Shown here: positions 49,801 through 57,890 of the stretch, in pieces
How the letters are laid out: each line of letters begins with the position of its first letter
Position numbering within the stretch: position 1 is the stretch's first letter
NCBI GenBank assembly: GCA_963820035.1
Contig: CAWFYK010000002.1
Coordinates: 124,001-188,000 of the forward strand
Length of the DNA: 64,000 nucleotides
Reading direction: 5' to 3'
Source: JAWWPG01 sp963820035
GTDB taxonomy: Bacteria; Actinomycetota; Actinomycetes; Propionibacteriales; Nocardioidaceae
Program-made: the position numbers and the translations under genes
The notes under the pieces: generated by a model
Seen by the model: only the letters and a program-made list of their open reading frames with translations
The model's database searches: none
Told to the model about the DNA's origin: nothing

Positions 49801-50147
49801 GAGTGCAACGTCCCGATGGCGGCGGCGTCGAGGTCATCGAGAGCTACCGCGGCTCGCTCACCCGTCAGGTCTTCCCGACTGGCTCGCAACACCCTCTCGA
49901 ACTCAGCCCGAAGGCGGTCCCGCAGCTCGGCCCCCGCCTTCTCAGTGAACGTGACGGCAGCGATGTGGCGCAGTGAGACCCCGTTGCTGAGCACCAAGGT
50001 GCTGACCCTGTCGACCAACGACTTGGTCTTGCCAGAGCCGGCTCCGGCATCGACGAAGAGGGTCGCACCGGTGTCCAGGCGAATGCGGTCGCGTACCGGC
50101 TGGTCCGACAGCGGGGCAGCGAGGTCGTGATCCGCGGTCGGCGCCAT
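46854..50147 (-). CDS. UvrD/RecB-type helicase-nuclease (AddA-like)
   Basis: The 1097-residue protein has an SF1A helicase followed by a RecB-type nuclease. Walker A AGAGSGKTKSLVDR is near residue 36-49, DExx box LLLDEFQDTDP near 364, GDPKQSIYRFR near 411, and VMTVHAAKGLEFPMVVLSG near 744. The nuclease core GFVDLVFRDDDG and VVVDYKTDA lie near 1030. Together with the next gene it resembles AddA of AddAB, which resects double-strand breaks and degrades foreign linear DNA. The ATG overlaps the partner's TGA (TGATG), so the two are made together, partner first. Confidence 0.88.
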   Translation of the reverse strand: MAPTADHDLAAPLSDQPVRDRIRLDTGATLFVDAGAGSGKTKSLVDRVSTLVLSNGVSLRHIAAVTFTEKAGAELRDRLRAEFERVLRASREDLTGERAAVALDDLDAAAIGTLHSFAQRILTMHPIEAHLPPLIEVLDEVGSSVAFDNRWAVMQRNLLDDAALAPAVRVALATDVKLVHLRSLARALQSDWDLIQDHILAGDDGVEIVLPDLVDMVAEAKALAARADECSSDNDLFLGRLAGLGVWATDFADATEPERVLTALTSAEKLPFAHGQKGNWAGRLEDIRESCLSWRSRAADARKDVVNASLRPITRWIAREVQASALDRAAEGKLEFHDLLVLARDLLRGSPDVRTSLQTQFPYLLLDEFQDTDPIQIEIAVRIAGGAAADARDWREVAVPPGSLFVVGDPKQSIYRFRRADIRMYLDAQRRIGETVSLDSNFRTVPAVLAWVNEVFASVITQDGMDQPAYAPLSPTRPVVDGGPSVILLGGEPHSDNPNAAAMREREAAEVAAVIEQALGEGWTTYDERDSSRRKLRLGDIAILVPARTSLPFLEDALDEAGIPYRAESSSLVYQASEVRDLLAATRAVADPSDLLACVTALRSPLFACGDDDLWTWKRDRGSFSIMAPLPPERASHPVARSLSYLRSVYERSRWLSPSEVLGLIISDRRMLEVAAVGPRSRDQWRRLRFVVDQARAWSETEHGGLRAYLAWAARQGEETARVAEAVLPETDVDAVRVMTVHAAKGLEFPMVVLSGMSSRPQSPRGVQVLWTPDGYEVRLTKYVQTNDFENVAPVDEQMDNLERRRLLYVATTRARDHLVVSLHRKGSGSTNAEILADAGAATTSGPVRFAFSPGTRVPLAATAATQAESASYADWLSMIERAQDSARRVSAISASGLEGTDPSVVLPAETAEATADERTPPGAAKGARDVELPPWSKGRYGSAIGRAVHAVLQAVDLSTGAGLEAAVAAQCIAEGVGDHAMVVQALAQAALDSDLIRRAAAREHWRETYVGRVDDAGDVVEGFVDLVFRDDDGSLVVVDYKTDAIPAAAIGPRTAYYAPQVNAYERALHSATEADVSSRLLFLNPEGAVESSPASR

Positions 50148-53100
50148 CACCCGCTCACCATCGCTGTCGGCTCGTCGAGCGCTCCGGGGTCGATGAGCTC
50201 GACGAGCTCGCGAAGCTCCGGTGCCTGTCGCTTGCGTTCCCATCGCACGCGGACGTCGCCGTGTCCGAGCCCGTCCGGGTTGCAGTAGGGGCACTGAACC
50301 CAGGCGAAGTCGGGCTGGTCGGGCGCCTTGGCCGGGAACCGTCCCGCCTTGATCGAGGAGACCAAGGTGCCAACCGCCGCGGCATAGACGTTCGCAAGCT
50401 CCTCGGTGAGAGCCAGGTCGATCCAGCCATGCTTGTCCCTGCGGACGAACCAGTAGGCGGCCTCGGCGCGGCTTCCGCCGAGCAGCTGACGGGCCGCCTC
50501 CGCATAGACCGGCAGCTGGAGCTTGGTGCCACCGACGACGGCGTCGGTCTTGATGGGGTGGAAGCTCGTCGAGCTGCCGGTCTTGATATCGATGACGACA
50601 AGGGTGCCGTCTCTGGCCTCCTCCACGAGATCGGCACTGCCACGCATCCGCACCATGCCATCGGCCACGGCTACCTCGACCGGCGGAGCGCCGTCCCTGC
50701 CGAACGTGAGCTCACTGCGGAGCACTCGGGAGTCACGCTCGGCCCGGCGCACGTTGTCGTCGACCAGCATGAAGTCGAGGTCGGCCAGGATTCGGTCCCG
50801 CTCGGTCTGCCACAGGGCGCGGTGGCCCGTCGACCCGCTCCGCTCGAAATCTGCTGCCACCTCCACCGCGATCTCACGCAACCGAGCACCCTGTTCGGCG
50901 GTCCACGGTCGTCCGAAGTCCGGGAGCGCGCCGTCATACTCGGTGACGAAGGCGTCCATCGTCTGGTGGATGAGGTTGCCGACGTCGAGGGGGCTGATCG
51001 AGATGATCTCCTCGGGTTGCTCGACCGGCTCGACATGGAGCAAGCGCTGCACGAAGAAGGCATGGGGGCAGCCGGCATAGCGCTCGAGCGTCGTCGGGGC
51101 GACCAACCGCCGCCCGTCGGCGTAGTCGGGTAACCCGTCGACAGCTTCGAGGTTTCCGTCGAAGCGGGTGAAGGCATCGCTGCTCCGCGCTCGCAGCAGC
51201 TCCAGAGCCGCGTCGATGGTCTCGTCATCAAGGCCGCGACCCTGTGCCGCCGCCTTGGTCCGCCACTCCTGCTTGGTCGCCGGCATCGGGGTCCGGGTGA
51301 GGGAGGCCGCGTACGACGGCGAGCCGGTCAGCCCGTTCGCGCTGACCGACTCCCATTCGGTGGCAGCGAGAGTCCGGTCGCCTGCAAGATCACGCAGGGT
51401 GGGCAGGATCCATCGGCTCGGCAGCCGGCCCGTGCTGCGGCGCAGGTCGCCACGAGGGAAGGACACCACGACCCGAGCCGCTGCGTCGAAGGCGGCGAGG
51501 AGGTGACGGTGTTTCGCGTCGAGCCTGTCGCGGTAGGACGCCAGCTCACCATCGGTCGCATCGCGGACCCGCTCGAGCAGGAGCGCGTCCTCCCGGAGAC
51601 GGCCGGGATAGCTGTCCTCGGCGAGTCCGACGGCATAGACGACGTCAACGTCCAGGCCGATGGCTGCCGACATCGGTGCGACCAGCACGCCCTCCCCGAA
51701 GCGGCCGATGCGGGGGAGGGCCGACTCGAGCTCCAGCGTCAGCACCCCGATGAGCCCCGAGAGGTCGGCATGTCGTTCGAACGCGTCGAGATCGGCGAGC
51801 TGCCTCAGACACGACTCGAGCGTGACGGCGGCGTACTGCTCGTCAGGGGGTAGTTGGGCGAGCGCGCTGGCGTCACCGAAAAGGTCGCGGAACAGTCGGC
51901 CCGCCCAGCTGCTGAGCTCGGGCCAGGTCGTGAGGGACCGACCCTCCCGCAGTCGGTCGCGCAGGGTCGTGGCGAACGCGCGCAGCGCGCAGATGGTGTC
52001 GAGGTCACGCCGATAGCTGTCCAGCCGGGACGGGAGGCGGTCTTCGCGCGCCTCTTCGGCCGCGATGTCTGCCTCCAACGCATCTGCGTGGGCGCCGAGC
52101 CGCTCGGACCAGTCGTCGCCGGACACGACGGCAGCACTTCGCGAAAGTCGCTCCCATCGTGACGTGGGAATCCGCGCGCCGTCGAACGCTCGCATCGGTG
52201 CCTCAGAGGCGGCGGTGAACAGGTCGGCACGCGGGACGTCGTTCTCGGCGAGCAGCAGCACGTCGAGGAAGCCGCGGCCGATCGCCCGCTCGAGCACGGG
52301 ACGGGTGCCGGCGCCGTTGACCGTGATGCGGGCCGCTGCGAGATGCTCGTGGAGCAGCCTGGCGTAGGGCTGCGCGGAGCCATAGAGCACCGCAACTCGG
52401 TGGGCCGGTGTCGTCTCGAGTGTCGTGACGACGTCGCGGACCAGACAACGGATCTCGTCGTCGGAGTCGGAGGCGTGGACCACCTCGCGAGCGACCCGGG
52501 CCTTGCCCTTGACGCGATCCAGGGGGCAGCCCATCCGGTCGAGTGACCGCAGGACGGCCCGGTCGGCCCGGTCGACATCGGTGGTCCCGACCAGGATGGT
52601 GAGGTGGGCTGCCTCCCCGAGTGCGGCGGCGAAGCGGGACTCGCCGAGGGTGAGGTCCTGCGGCAGGAAGAGCACCAGCTCTCCGAGGGCAACCACGGCC
52701 GGGAGCCTCGTCGCCACCTCGGCGGTGGCGGCGGTCAGCAGGTCCGTGGCGTCGTACCAGCCATCGGCGAGAAGGCCGACGACCTGACGGTGCAGGCGCA
52801 CCAGATCAGCGGTCAGCTCGGACGACCGGGCAACCGCCGCGAGCGCGACATCGGAGAGGTCACGCAGCTCCCGATGGGCGGCGACGATCGCCCGGATGGT
52901 GGCCGGGTGGTCCTGCACGCTCTCGAAAACGCTCGGACCGCCACCGAGAGCGGCCCGCCACGCCGCCGCGACGATGGGACCGGTAGCCGGACGTCGGGGC
53001 GCCAGCCCGGCGGCACCGAGCTGCTCCGCCAGCCGCGGCAGCGTGAGGAGGTGGAGTCCGGCGACCCCGCTTCTGCCGACGCTCAGTCCGCCGGCGAGAT

Positions 53101-53248
53101 GCCGTCGGGCCACGATGCCCGTGAGGTTGTTGGGCAGCAGCAGGGTCACCGATGCCATCGGGTCAGCGGCCTTGGCGTCGTGCACGACTGTGCGAAGGGC
53201 GTCGAGTGCCGCGGCGCCGTAGGGCGTCGCGATGGTGGTGACCGCCAA
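50147..53248 (-). CDS. PD-(D/E)XK nuclease family protein (AddB-like subunit)
   Basis: The 1033-residue protein has an inactive helicase-like body with no Walker A at the start (VTLLLPNNLTGIVARRH) and a C-terminal RecB-type nuclease with RGSADLVEEARDG and VVIDIKTGSS near residue 880. A cysteine in ERYAGCPHAFFVQ (about 724) and the pair QCPYCNPDGLGHGD (about 989) fall where AddB keeps its iron-sulfur ligands, but the fourth cysteine is absent. TTG at 53248 follows GAGGGGGAA. It lies first in the operon with the AddA-like gene. Confidence 0.85.
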   Translation of the reverse strand: MAVTTIATPYGAAALDALRTVVHDAKAADPMASVTLLLPNNLTGIVARRHLAGGLSVGRSGVAGLHLLTLPRLAEQLGAAGLAPRRPATGPIVAAAWRAALGGGPSVFESVQDHPATIRAIVAAHRELRDLSDVALAAVARSSELTADLVRLHRQVVGLLADGWYDATDLLTAATAEVATRLPAVVALGELVLFLPQDLTLGESRFAAALGEAAHLTILVGTTDVDRADRAVLRSLDRMGCPLDRVKGKARVAREVVHASDSDDEIRCLVRDVVTTLETTPAHRVAVLYGSAQPYARLLHEHLAAARITVNGAGTRPVLERAIGRGFLDVLLLAENDVPRADLFTAASEAPMRAFDGARIPTSRWERLSRSAAVVSGDDWSERLGAHADALEADIAAEEAREDRLPSRLDSYRRDLDTICALRAFATTLRDRLREGRSLTTWPELSSWAGRLFRDLFGDASALAQLPPDEQYAAVTLESCLRQLADLDAFERHADLSGLIGVLTLELESALPRIGRFGEGVLVAPMSAAIGLDVDVVYAVGLAEDSYPGRLREDALLLERVRDATDGELASYRDRLDAKHRHLLAAFDAAARVVVSFPRGDLRRSTGRLPSRWILPTLRDLAGDRTLAATEWESVSANGLTGSPSYAASLTRTPMPATKQEWRTKAAAQGRGLDDETIDAALELLRARSSDAFTRFDGNLEAVDGLPDYADGRRLVAPTTLERYAGCPHAFFVQRLLHVEPVEQPEEIISISPLDVGNLIHQTMDAFVTEYDGALPDFGRPWTAEQGARLREIAVEVAADFERSGSTGHRALWQTERDRILADLDFMLVDDNVRRAERDSRVLRSELTFGRDGAPPVEVAVADGMVRMRGSADLVEEARDGTLVVIDIKTGSSTSFHPIKTDAVVGGTKLQLPVYAEAARQLLGGSRAEAAYWFVRRDKHGWIDLALTEELANVYAAAVGTLVSSIKAGRFPAKAPDQPDFAWVQCPYCNPDGLGHGDVRVRWERKRQAPELRELVELIDPGALDEPTAMVSG

Positions 53249-53277
53249 CGGTTCCCCCTCGAGATGTCTGAGACAAG

Positions 53278-53283
53278 ACCCTA
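53278..53283 (-). promoter_or_regulatory. -10 box for the AddAB-like operon
   Basis: On the minus strand TAGGGT lies 29 bases before the TTG at 53248, leaving a short leader that carries the GGGGG-type ribosome site. Confidence 0.45.
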
Positions 53284-53340
53284 GCCCCGGGAGCCGACAG
53301 TTCCCCGGCGAGGGCGAGCCGCGTGCGGTAGAAACGTCTG

Positions 53341-54981
53341 ATGAACGACGACCTCGTGCTCGGCCCGGTGCTCAGGTACGTCGACGAGACGACGGCGTCG
53401 ATCTGGGTGGAGACTCGCCATCCCGCGCAGGTCGCGGTGCGGACCGCAGGCGGGAAGTGGAGCGCCGCCACCTTCACCGTCCACGGTCATCACTACGCCT
53501 TGGTCGAGCTCGACGAGCTCGAGCCGGGCTCGACCCAGGACTACACCGTCGACATCGACGACCAGCCGGTCTGGCCACCCGAAAGGAGCTCGCAGCCGCC
53601 GAGCCGGATCGCGACGCTCGAGCCGGATCAGGAGCTGAGGATGGCGTTCGGGTCGTGTCGGGTGAGCCTCCCGCACGATGCCGCGGCGAACGAGCAGCAC
53701 GGCGTCGACGCGCTGCGGGCCTACGCGCAGCACATGGCGTCGGGGGATGCCGACACCTGGCCCCACCTCGTGCTGTTCCTCGGCGACCAGGTCTACGCCG
53801 ATGAGACGTCCGCCGAGATGCAGGAGTTCATCGCTGCTCGGCGCAGTCTCGACGAGCCGCCGGGCACGGAGGTGAAGGACTTCGAGGAGTACACCCATCT
53901 CTACACGCTCGCGTGGACGGAGCCGACGAACCGCTGGCTGCTGTCGACACTGCCGAGCGCGATGATCTTCGACGACCACGACATCCGCGACGACTGGAAC
54001 ACCTCCGCCGAATGGCGGCGTGACATGGCCCAGGTGCCGTGGTGGCACGACCGGATCGTCGGCGGGCTGGCGTCGTACTGGATCTACCAGCACCTGGGCA
54101 ACCTGTCGCCGGCGGAGCGCGCCCAGGATGAGATCTGGTCGCAGATCGTCGCGGCACAACAGGCGGGAGAGCAGCGTGACTGGGGGGACGTCCTGGACAC
54201 GTTCGCGGGACGGGCGGACGAGCATCCGGACACCTACCGCTGGAGCTATGCGCGTGATATCGGCCGAAGCCGGGTGATCGTCATCGACTCGCGGTCGGCT
54301 CGGGTCTTGAAGCCGAGCGAGCGCTCGATCATCGATCGCCAGGAGAGGGCCTGGTTCGACGAGCAGATGCGTGGTGGCTTCGACCACGTGTTCATCGGCA
54401 CCTCGCTGCCGTTCCTGTTGTCGCGTGGCCTGCATTACTTCGAGGCCTGGAACGAGGCTGTCGCCACCGGCGCCTGGGGAAAGCGGCTTGCCGGACCTGG
54501 GGAGAAGATCCGCCGGGCTGTCGACCTGGAGCACTGGGCAGCGTTCCACGAAGGCTTCCAACAGGTCGCATCGATGGCGATCGAGGTGGCCACCGGCCAG
54601 CGAGGTGAGGCACCGGGAACCGTGACGTTCCTGTCCGGCGACGTCCACCACTCCTATATCGCCGAGGCCGACGTCGACGCTGACTGCCGCGTCCTGCAAG
54701 CCGTCTGCTCACCCATCCGGAACAAGCTGCCGCGGCAGGTGGCCATGATGATGTCAGCCATGAGCCGTCGCCCCCTCACCTCCGTCGCGAGGTTCCTCGC
54801 TCGTCGGGCCAAGGTGTCCGACCCGTTGCTTGACTGGCAGATCACTCACGGGCCGTGGTACGACAACAACCTCGCCACCCTGCAGACCCATGGCCGCCGG
54901 CTGTCGATGAGATGGGAAGCGGGTACGACGGGCGATGGTCCGGTGACCGACGAGCTCACCGTCGTCGCCGACTTCGGCTGA
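53341..54981 (+). CDS. PhoD-like alkaline phosphatase/phosphodiesterase
   Basis: The 546-residue protein has an N-terminal Ig-like domain (VLRYVDETTASIWVET) and a metallophosphatase domain with FGSCR, HLVLFLGDQVYADE, MIFDDHDIRDDWN and FLSGDVHHSYIAEA, the metal ligands of PhoD. No signal peptide or Tat motif is visible, so it may be cytoplasmic, unlike classical PhoD. The substrate may be a phosphodiester. The ATG lies six bases after TAGAAA, which may be a leaderless -10. It is divergent from the AddAB-like operon. Confidence 0.88.
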   Translation: MNDDLVLGPVLRYVDETTASIWVETRHPAQVAVRTAGGKWSAATFTVHGHHYALVELDELEPGSTQDYTVDIDDQPVWPPERSSQPPSRIATLEPDQELRMAFGSCRVSLPHDAAANEQHGVDALRAYAQHMASGDADTWPHLVLFLGDQVYADETSAEMQEFIAARRSLDEPPGTEVKDFEEYTHLYTLAWTEPTNRWLLSTLPSAMIFDDHDIRDDWNTSAEWRRDMAQVPWWHDRIVGGLASYWIYQHLGNLSPAERAQDEIWSQIVAAQQAGEQRDWGDVLDTFAGRADEHPDTYRWSYARDIGRSRVIVIDSRSARVLKPSERSIIDRQERAWFDEQMRGGFDHVFIGTSLPFLLSRGLHYFEAWNEAVATGAWGKRLAGPGEKIRRAVDLEHWAAFHEGFQQVASMAIEVATGQRGEAPGTVTFLSGDVHHSYIAEADVDADCRVLQAVCSPIRNKLPRQVAMMMSAMSRRPLTSVARFLARRAKVSDPLLDWQITHGPWYDNNLATLQTHGRRLSMRWEAGTTGDGPVTDELTVVADFG

Positions 54982-55070
54982 CCACCCGCCGGAATCATCA
55001 TCGCCTCCAACTGCGCGAGCGGGTGGCGGCGAGGGCCCCCTCCACAGACGATCGAATGTACGTGTGAAAA

Positions 55071-55376
55071 ATGTCAGAGCAGGGTCGTAGTCTGCTGTCA
55101 CGGTTGATGGGGAGGTTGACGGGACGGCGACCTGGGGTCGCGGTCCAGCACGATGGCGAGGCATCCCTCGGCGGTAGTGACCTGATCATGAGGGTCCCGC
55201 GAGGACGCGATGGGGATGAAGTGCGGGAGACCGCCCGGCGGGCGGGCTCCATGGCGGCGAGACGTGGTCCGACGCGCTCATCGGCCGGGAAAGGTCGCGG
55301 CGTCATCCGGACGTCCGCGGCTCCCTCATCGATGTCCTCAGAAAGGGGGCTGCCATGTGGCTTTCCCGCATGGTGA
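55071..55376 (+). CDS. Uncertain small open reading frame
   Basis: A 101-codon frame (MSEQGRSLLSRLMGRLTGRR, then a low-complexity end) fills part of the 373-base space between PhoD and the secreted protein gene. No family is recognised, there is no Shine-Dalgarno, and third-position GC is lower than in neighbours. It overlaps the start of the next gene by 22 bases. It may be non-coding leader for the secreted protein gene; apart from this, nothing was seen in 54982-55354. Confidence 0.3.
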   Translation: MSEQGRSLLSRLMGRLTGRRPGVAVQHDGEASLGGSDLIMRVPRGRDGDEVRETARRAGSMAARRGPTRSSAGKGRGVIRTSAAPSSMSSERGLPCGFPAW

Positions 55377-56164
55377 TCAACGGCCGGAGTCGAGCCCGCA
55401 ACGGGTTCGTCCCGACCGACGCCGGCGCGTGGCTGGCGGTGTCCGTCATCTGCCTCGGTGTGGTCGCCACACCGATCGAGGCTCAGGCCTCACCGGCTGC
55501 TGGGCCGACGACCACGGCGGTGGTCAGTCGGTCTGGACCGACTGCGCCCGCTGTCGCGATGTGTCGCCCCGAGCCGCCCGACTACCCAGGATGCAGCCCG
55601 GCCCAGGTGCGGCCCCTGCTCCGGTTGCGTTTCGCCGCCGAATACACCGGCCACGCCTGGGGCTACCGCTACTACCGGATGGGCCAGCACCATCGCGGCG
55701 TCATCTTCGCGCACCTGCCGCCGGCGATCAACGCGAAGCTGGCCCGCCTCTACCACGCCGCCGTCGTGCGATACGCCGCTGCCCATACGTCTGTCGTGAC
55801 CACCCGGGACGGCGTCGGGCGCGTGGTTGTCTCCTACCCGCATTTTCGCACCTGGGGCGGGTTCCGGGCCAACACGACGGCGCTCTGCAACGGGACCCTG
55901 TTGACCAAACACTTCCCGACGCAGTACTGCTGGGCCCTGACGAAGCTGGGTCAGGCCGGTGCCGTCGTCAACGGGCTGCTGAACAGGACGCGCAAGATCG
56001 TGTTCGCGTGCAACGGCTTCGCGATCGGCGGCTGGGCGAGCGGCAGCTATGCGGCATGGAGGATGGGTACCGGGGTGCTGGCGGGCGGGTACTACGGCGG
56101 CGCCGCAGTGGAGATCGGCTGCCAGACCACCAACCTGTGGAACTGGGCCACCAACCTCTGGTAG
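55355..56164 (+). CDS. Secreted six-cysteine protein with glycine-rich C-terminus
   Basis: I do not recognise a family. The 269-residue precursor has a signal peptide around AWLAVSVICLGVVATPIEAQ and a mature part with six cysteines (MCRPEPPDYPGC, ALCNG, QYCW, FACNG, EIGCQ), enough for three disulfides. The C-terminal 50 residues are Gly- and aromatic-rich (GVLAGGYYGG, then TTNLWNWATNLW). AAAGGGGG precedes the ATG. A 34-residue membrane peptide gene follows 44 bases later and a perfect terminator palindrome closes the unit. An antimicrobial or surface role is possible but unproven. Confidence 0.7.
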   Translation: MWLSRMVINGRSRARNGFVPTDAGAWLAVSVICLGVVATPIEAQASPAAGPTTTAVVSRSGPTAPAVAMCRPEPPDYPGCSPAQVRPLLRLRFAAEYTGHAWGYRYYRMGQHHRGVIFAHLPPAINAKLARLYHAAVVRYAAAHTSVVTTRDGVGRVVVSYPHFRTWGGFRANTTALCNGTLLTKHFPTQYCWALTKLGQAGAVVNGLLNRTRKIVFACNGFAIGGWASGSYAAWRMGTGVLAGGYYGGAAVEIGCQTTNLWNWATNLW

Positions 56165-56208
56165 TCACGTGACCCGGACGCGAAGCGACCGGGTCGGAAG
56201 GAGACGAC

Positions 56209-56313
56209 ATGCCGCGTCAACGGCGTGAGATGACCGCTCGGATCAAGATCGCCTTCGTGTCGATGGGGATCCTGGCTGGAGCCGTCTTGGCGGTCGTGTT
56301 CGGGCGGCACTGA
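56209..56313 (+). CDS. 34-residue single-pass membrane peptide
   Basis: An ATG five bases after AAGGAG opens a frame with a basic start MPRQRREMTARIK and one hydrophobic helix (IAFVSMGILAGAVLAVVFG) ending RH. Start signal and topology argue for a real small membrane protein with its N-terminus inside. It lies directly downstream of the secreted six-cysteine protein and before a terminator, so they probably share an mRNA. Function is unknown. Confidence 0.65.
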   Translation: MPRQRREMTARIKIAFVSMGILAGAVLAVVFGRH

Positions 56314-56317
56314 CGCC

Positions 56318-56353
56318 GAGCCTCTCGCCCGGCTCGAGCCGGGCGAGAGGCTC
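56318..56353. terminator. Perfect 36-bp palindrome, bidirectional terminator
   Basis: Two 18-base arms (56318-56335 and 56336-56353) are exact reverse complements, centred on CTCGAG. It sits between the convergent ends of the membrane-peptide gene (56313) and the DUF2252 gene (56371), so it can terminate both. Confidence 0.85.
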
Positions 56354-56370
56354 ACGACTGCTTGTCCCGC

Positions 56371-57813
56371 TCAGACGCCTTCGATGGCCTCGAGGCGGCC
56401 CGACTGGATGGCGTCGGCGAACTCCTCGTAGTCGGCCAGGTTCTGGTCGGCATAGCGCTCGGAGAAGTCCGTGATCGACCGGTCGAACTCGTCACTCTTT
56501 CCGAGGTAGCTTGCCATTGCCACCGGATCTCCGGAACGGGCATGGGCCCGCGCGAGCGTCCAGCCGCATTGCTTTGCGTAGAACGTGAGTCCCATCGGCT
56601 GCATGGACTCCACGTCGATCGAGCCCTTCATGTCGCGCAGCTGCCGCCAGTAGAGATGCCGGCCCTCCTGGACGCCCTTGGTCCAACCGAGGAAGATGTC
56701 GCTCGCGGCCTGCATCATCCGTTGGCCCTGGACGACGCGCTCTCCGCACTCCTTGAACTGGCTCTTGGGCAGGTGGTCCTCGAGCACCGAGCGAGTGGCC
56801 TCCTTGACCTGGAGGAACAGCGGGTCCTGCCGGTCGCGGCCCTGGAGAAGCACGATGAAAGCGCGGGTGCCCACGCTGCCGACGCCGACGACCTTGCGGG
56901 CCACGTCCACCACCTCGAACTGCTCCAACAGCCGCCGACGGTCCGCCTGCAAGGTGGAGCGGTAGGACTGCAGCTGCTTGTGCAGCGCGTCCTGCAGCTG
57001 CTTCGGTGTAAGCCCGAACGACGGCGGGATGTCCCGAGCCGGAATGACGATCGGTGGCTGGCTGATGATGCGGTACTGCCCGTCGACCTCCTCGGCCAGC
57101 TTCGACAATGCCTGCAGGCTGTCACGGGTCCGGGCTTTCAGGGCCGTCTTCTGGGCTCGCTTCTCGGCGCGCTGGGCGGCCTTGCGGTCCGCCTTGTCTC
57201 GCTGGCTCCCGACCGCCTGCTCGATAGCGGTGGTGAGCTCCTTCTCGGACAGCCGCGCATACCAGATGTCCAGCGCCCGCATCTTCCCGAAGTCACGCAT
57301 GGCCTCTCGGTAGGCGCGCACCGAGGTCATTGTCACGGCGCGCGTCACGTCGGTGCTGAAGCCGTTGTTGCGGGCTGCGATCGTGAAGCTCGCAGACATC
57401 CGCTTCACATCGAACTCGAACGGCCCCGGCAAGGTCTCATCGAAGTCGTTGAGGTCGAACATCAGTGTTCGCTCCGGGGATGCGAAGATGCCGAAGTTCG
57501 ACAGGTGGGCGTCGCCGCAGAGCTGAGCGGTCAAGCCGGCTTGAGGGGTGGGCGCCAGATCAGTGGCCATGATCTTGGCGGCGCCTCGGTAGAACGTGAA
57601 CGGCGAGACCAGCATCCGGCCGTGGCGTACCGGCACCAGATCCGCCTCACGGGTCTTGTTCTGGGCCTCCAGCAGCCCAACCGGGTCCGGTCGATCGGGT
57701 GCGGGAGCCCAGCCGGCATGGCTGGACAGTGGTGCCGTGCTGCGGGCGAGCTTGCCCCGCGCCTTGCGCTCCTCGACACTCGGATGGGGGACTCTGCTGA
57801 TGCGTGCGGCCAT
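56371..57813 (-). CDS. DUF2252 family protein, second copy
   Basis: The 480-residue protein is a full-length paralogue of the gene at 35954-37399. It shares VPVRHGRMLVSPFTFYRGAA, LCGDAHLSNFGIF (G100, D101, H103, N106), DLNDFDETLPGPFEFDVKR (D123, D125), KVVGVGSVGTRAFI and MASYLGKSDEFDRSITDFS. A Lys/Arg/Ala-rich coiled insert lies near 195-225. As in the other copy, phosphotransferase-like catalytic residues precede the Gly-rich loop and lysine. ATG at 57813 is preceded by GAGAGG at long spacing. Function is unknown. Confidence 0.85.
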   Translation of the reverse strand: MAARISRVPHPSVEERKARGKLARSTAPLSSHAGWAPAPDRPDPVGLLEAQNKTREADLVPVRHGRMLVSPFTFYRGAAKIMATDLAPTPQAGLTAQLCGDAHLSNFGIFASPERTLMFDLNDFDETLPGPFEFDVKRMSASFTIAARNNGFSTDVTRAVTMTSVRAYREAMRDFGKMRALDIWYARLSEKELTTAIEQAVGSQRDKADRKAAQRAEKRAQKTALKARTRDSLQALSKLAEEVDGQYRIISQPPIVIPARDIPPSFGLTPKQLQDALHKQLQSYRSTLQADRRRLLEQFEVVDVARKVVGVGSVGTRAFIVLLQGRDRQDPLFLQVKEATRSVLEDHLPKSQFKECGERVVQGQRMMQAASDIFLGWTKGVQEGRHLYWRQLRDMKGSIDVESMQPMGLTFYAKQCGWTLARAHARSGDPVAMASYLGKSDEFDRSITDFSERYADQNLADYEEFADAIQSGRLEAIEGV

Positions 57814-57890
57814 GGAAGGGGACCTCTCTTCTTTGCCACAACGTATCTCGCGAGGATCCAGCAAGGTGCGCGAACGCGGGAGTTTTGCCC

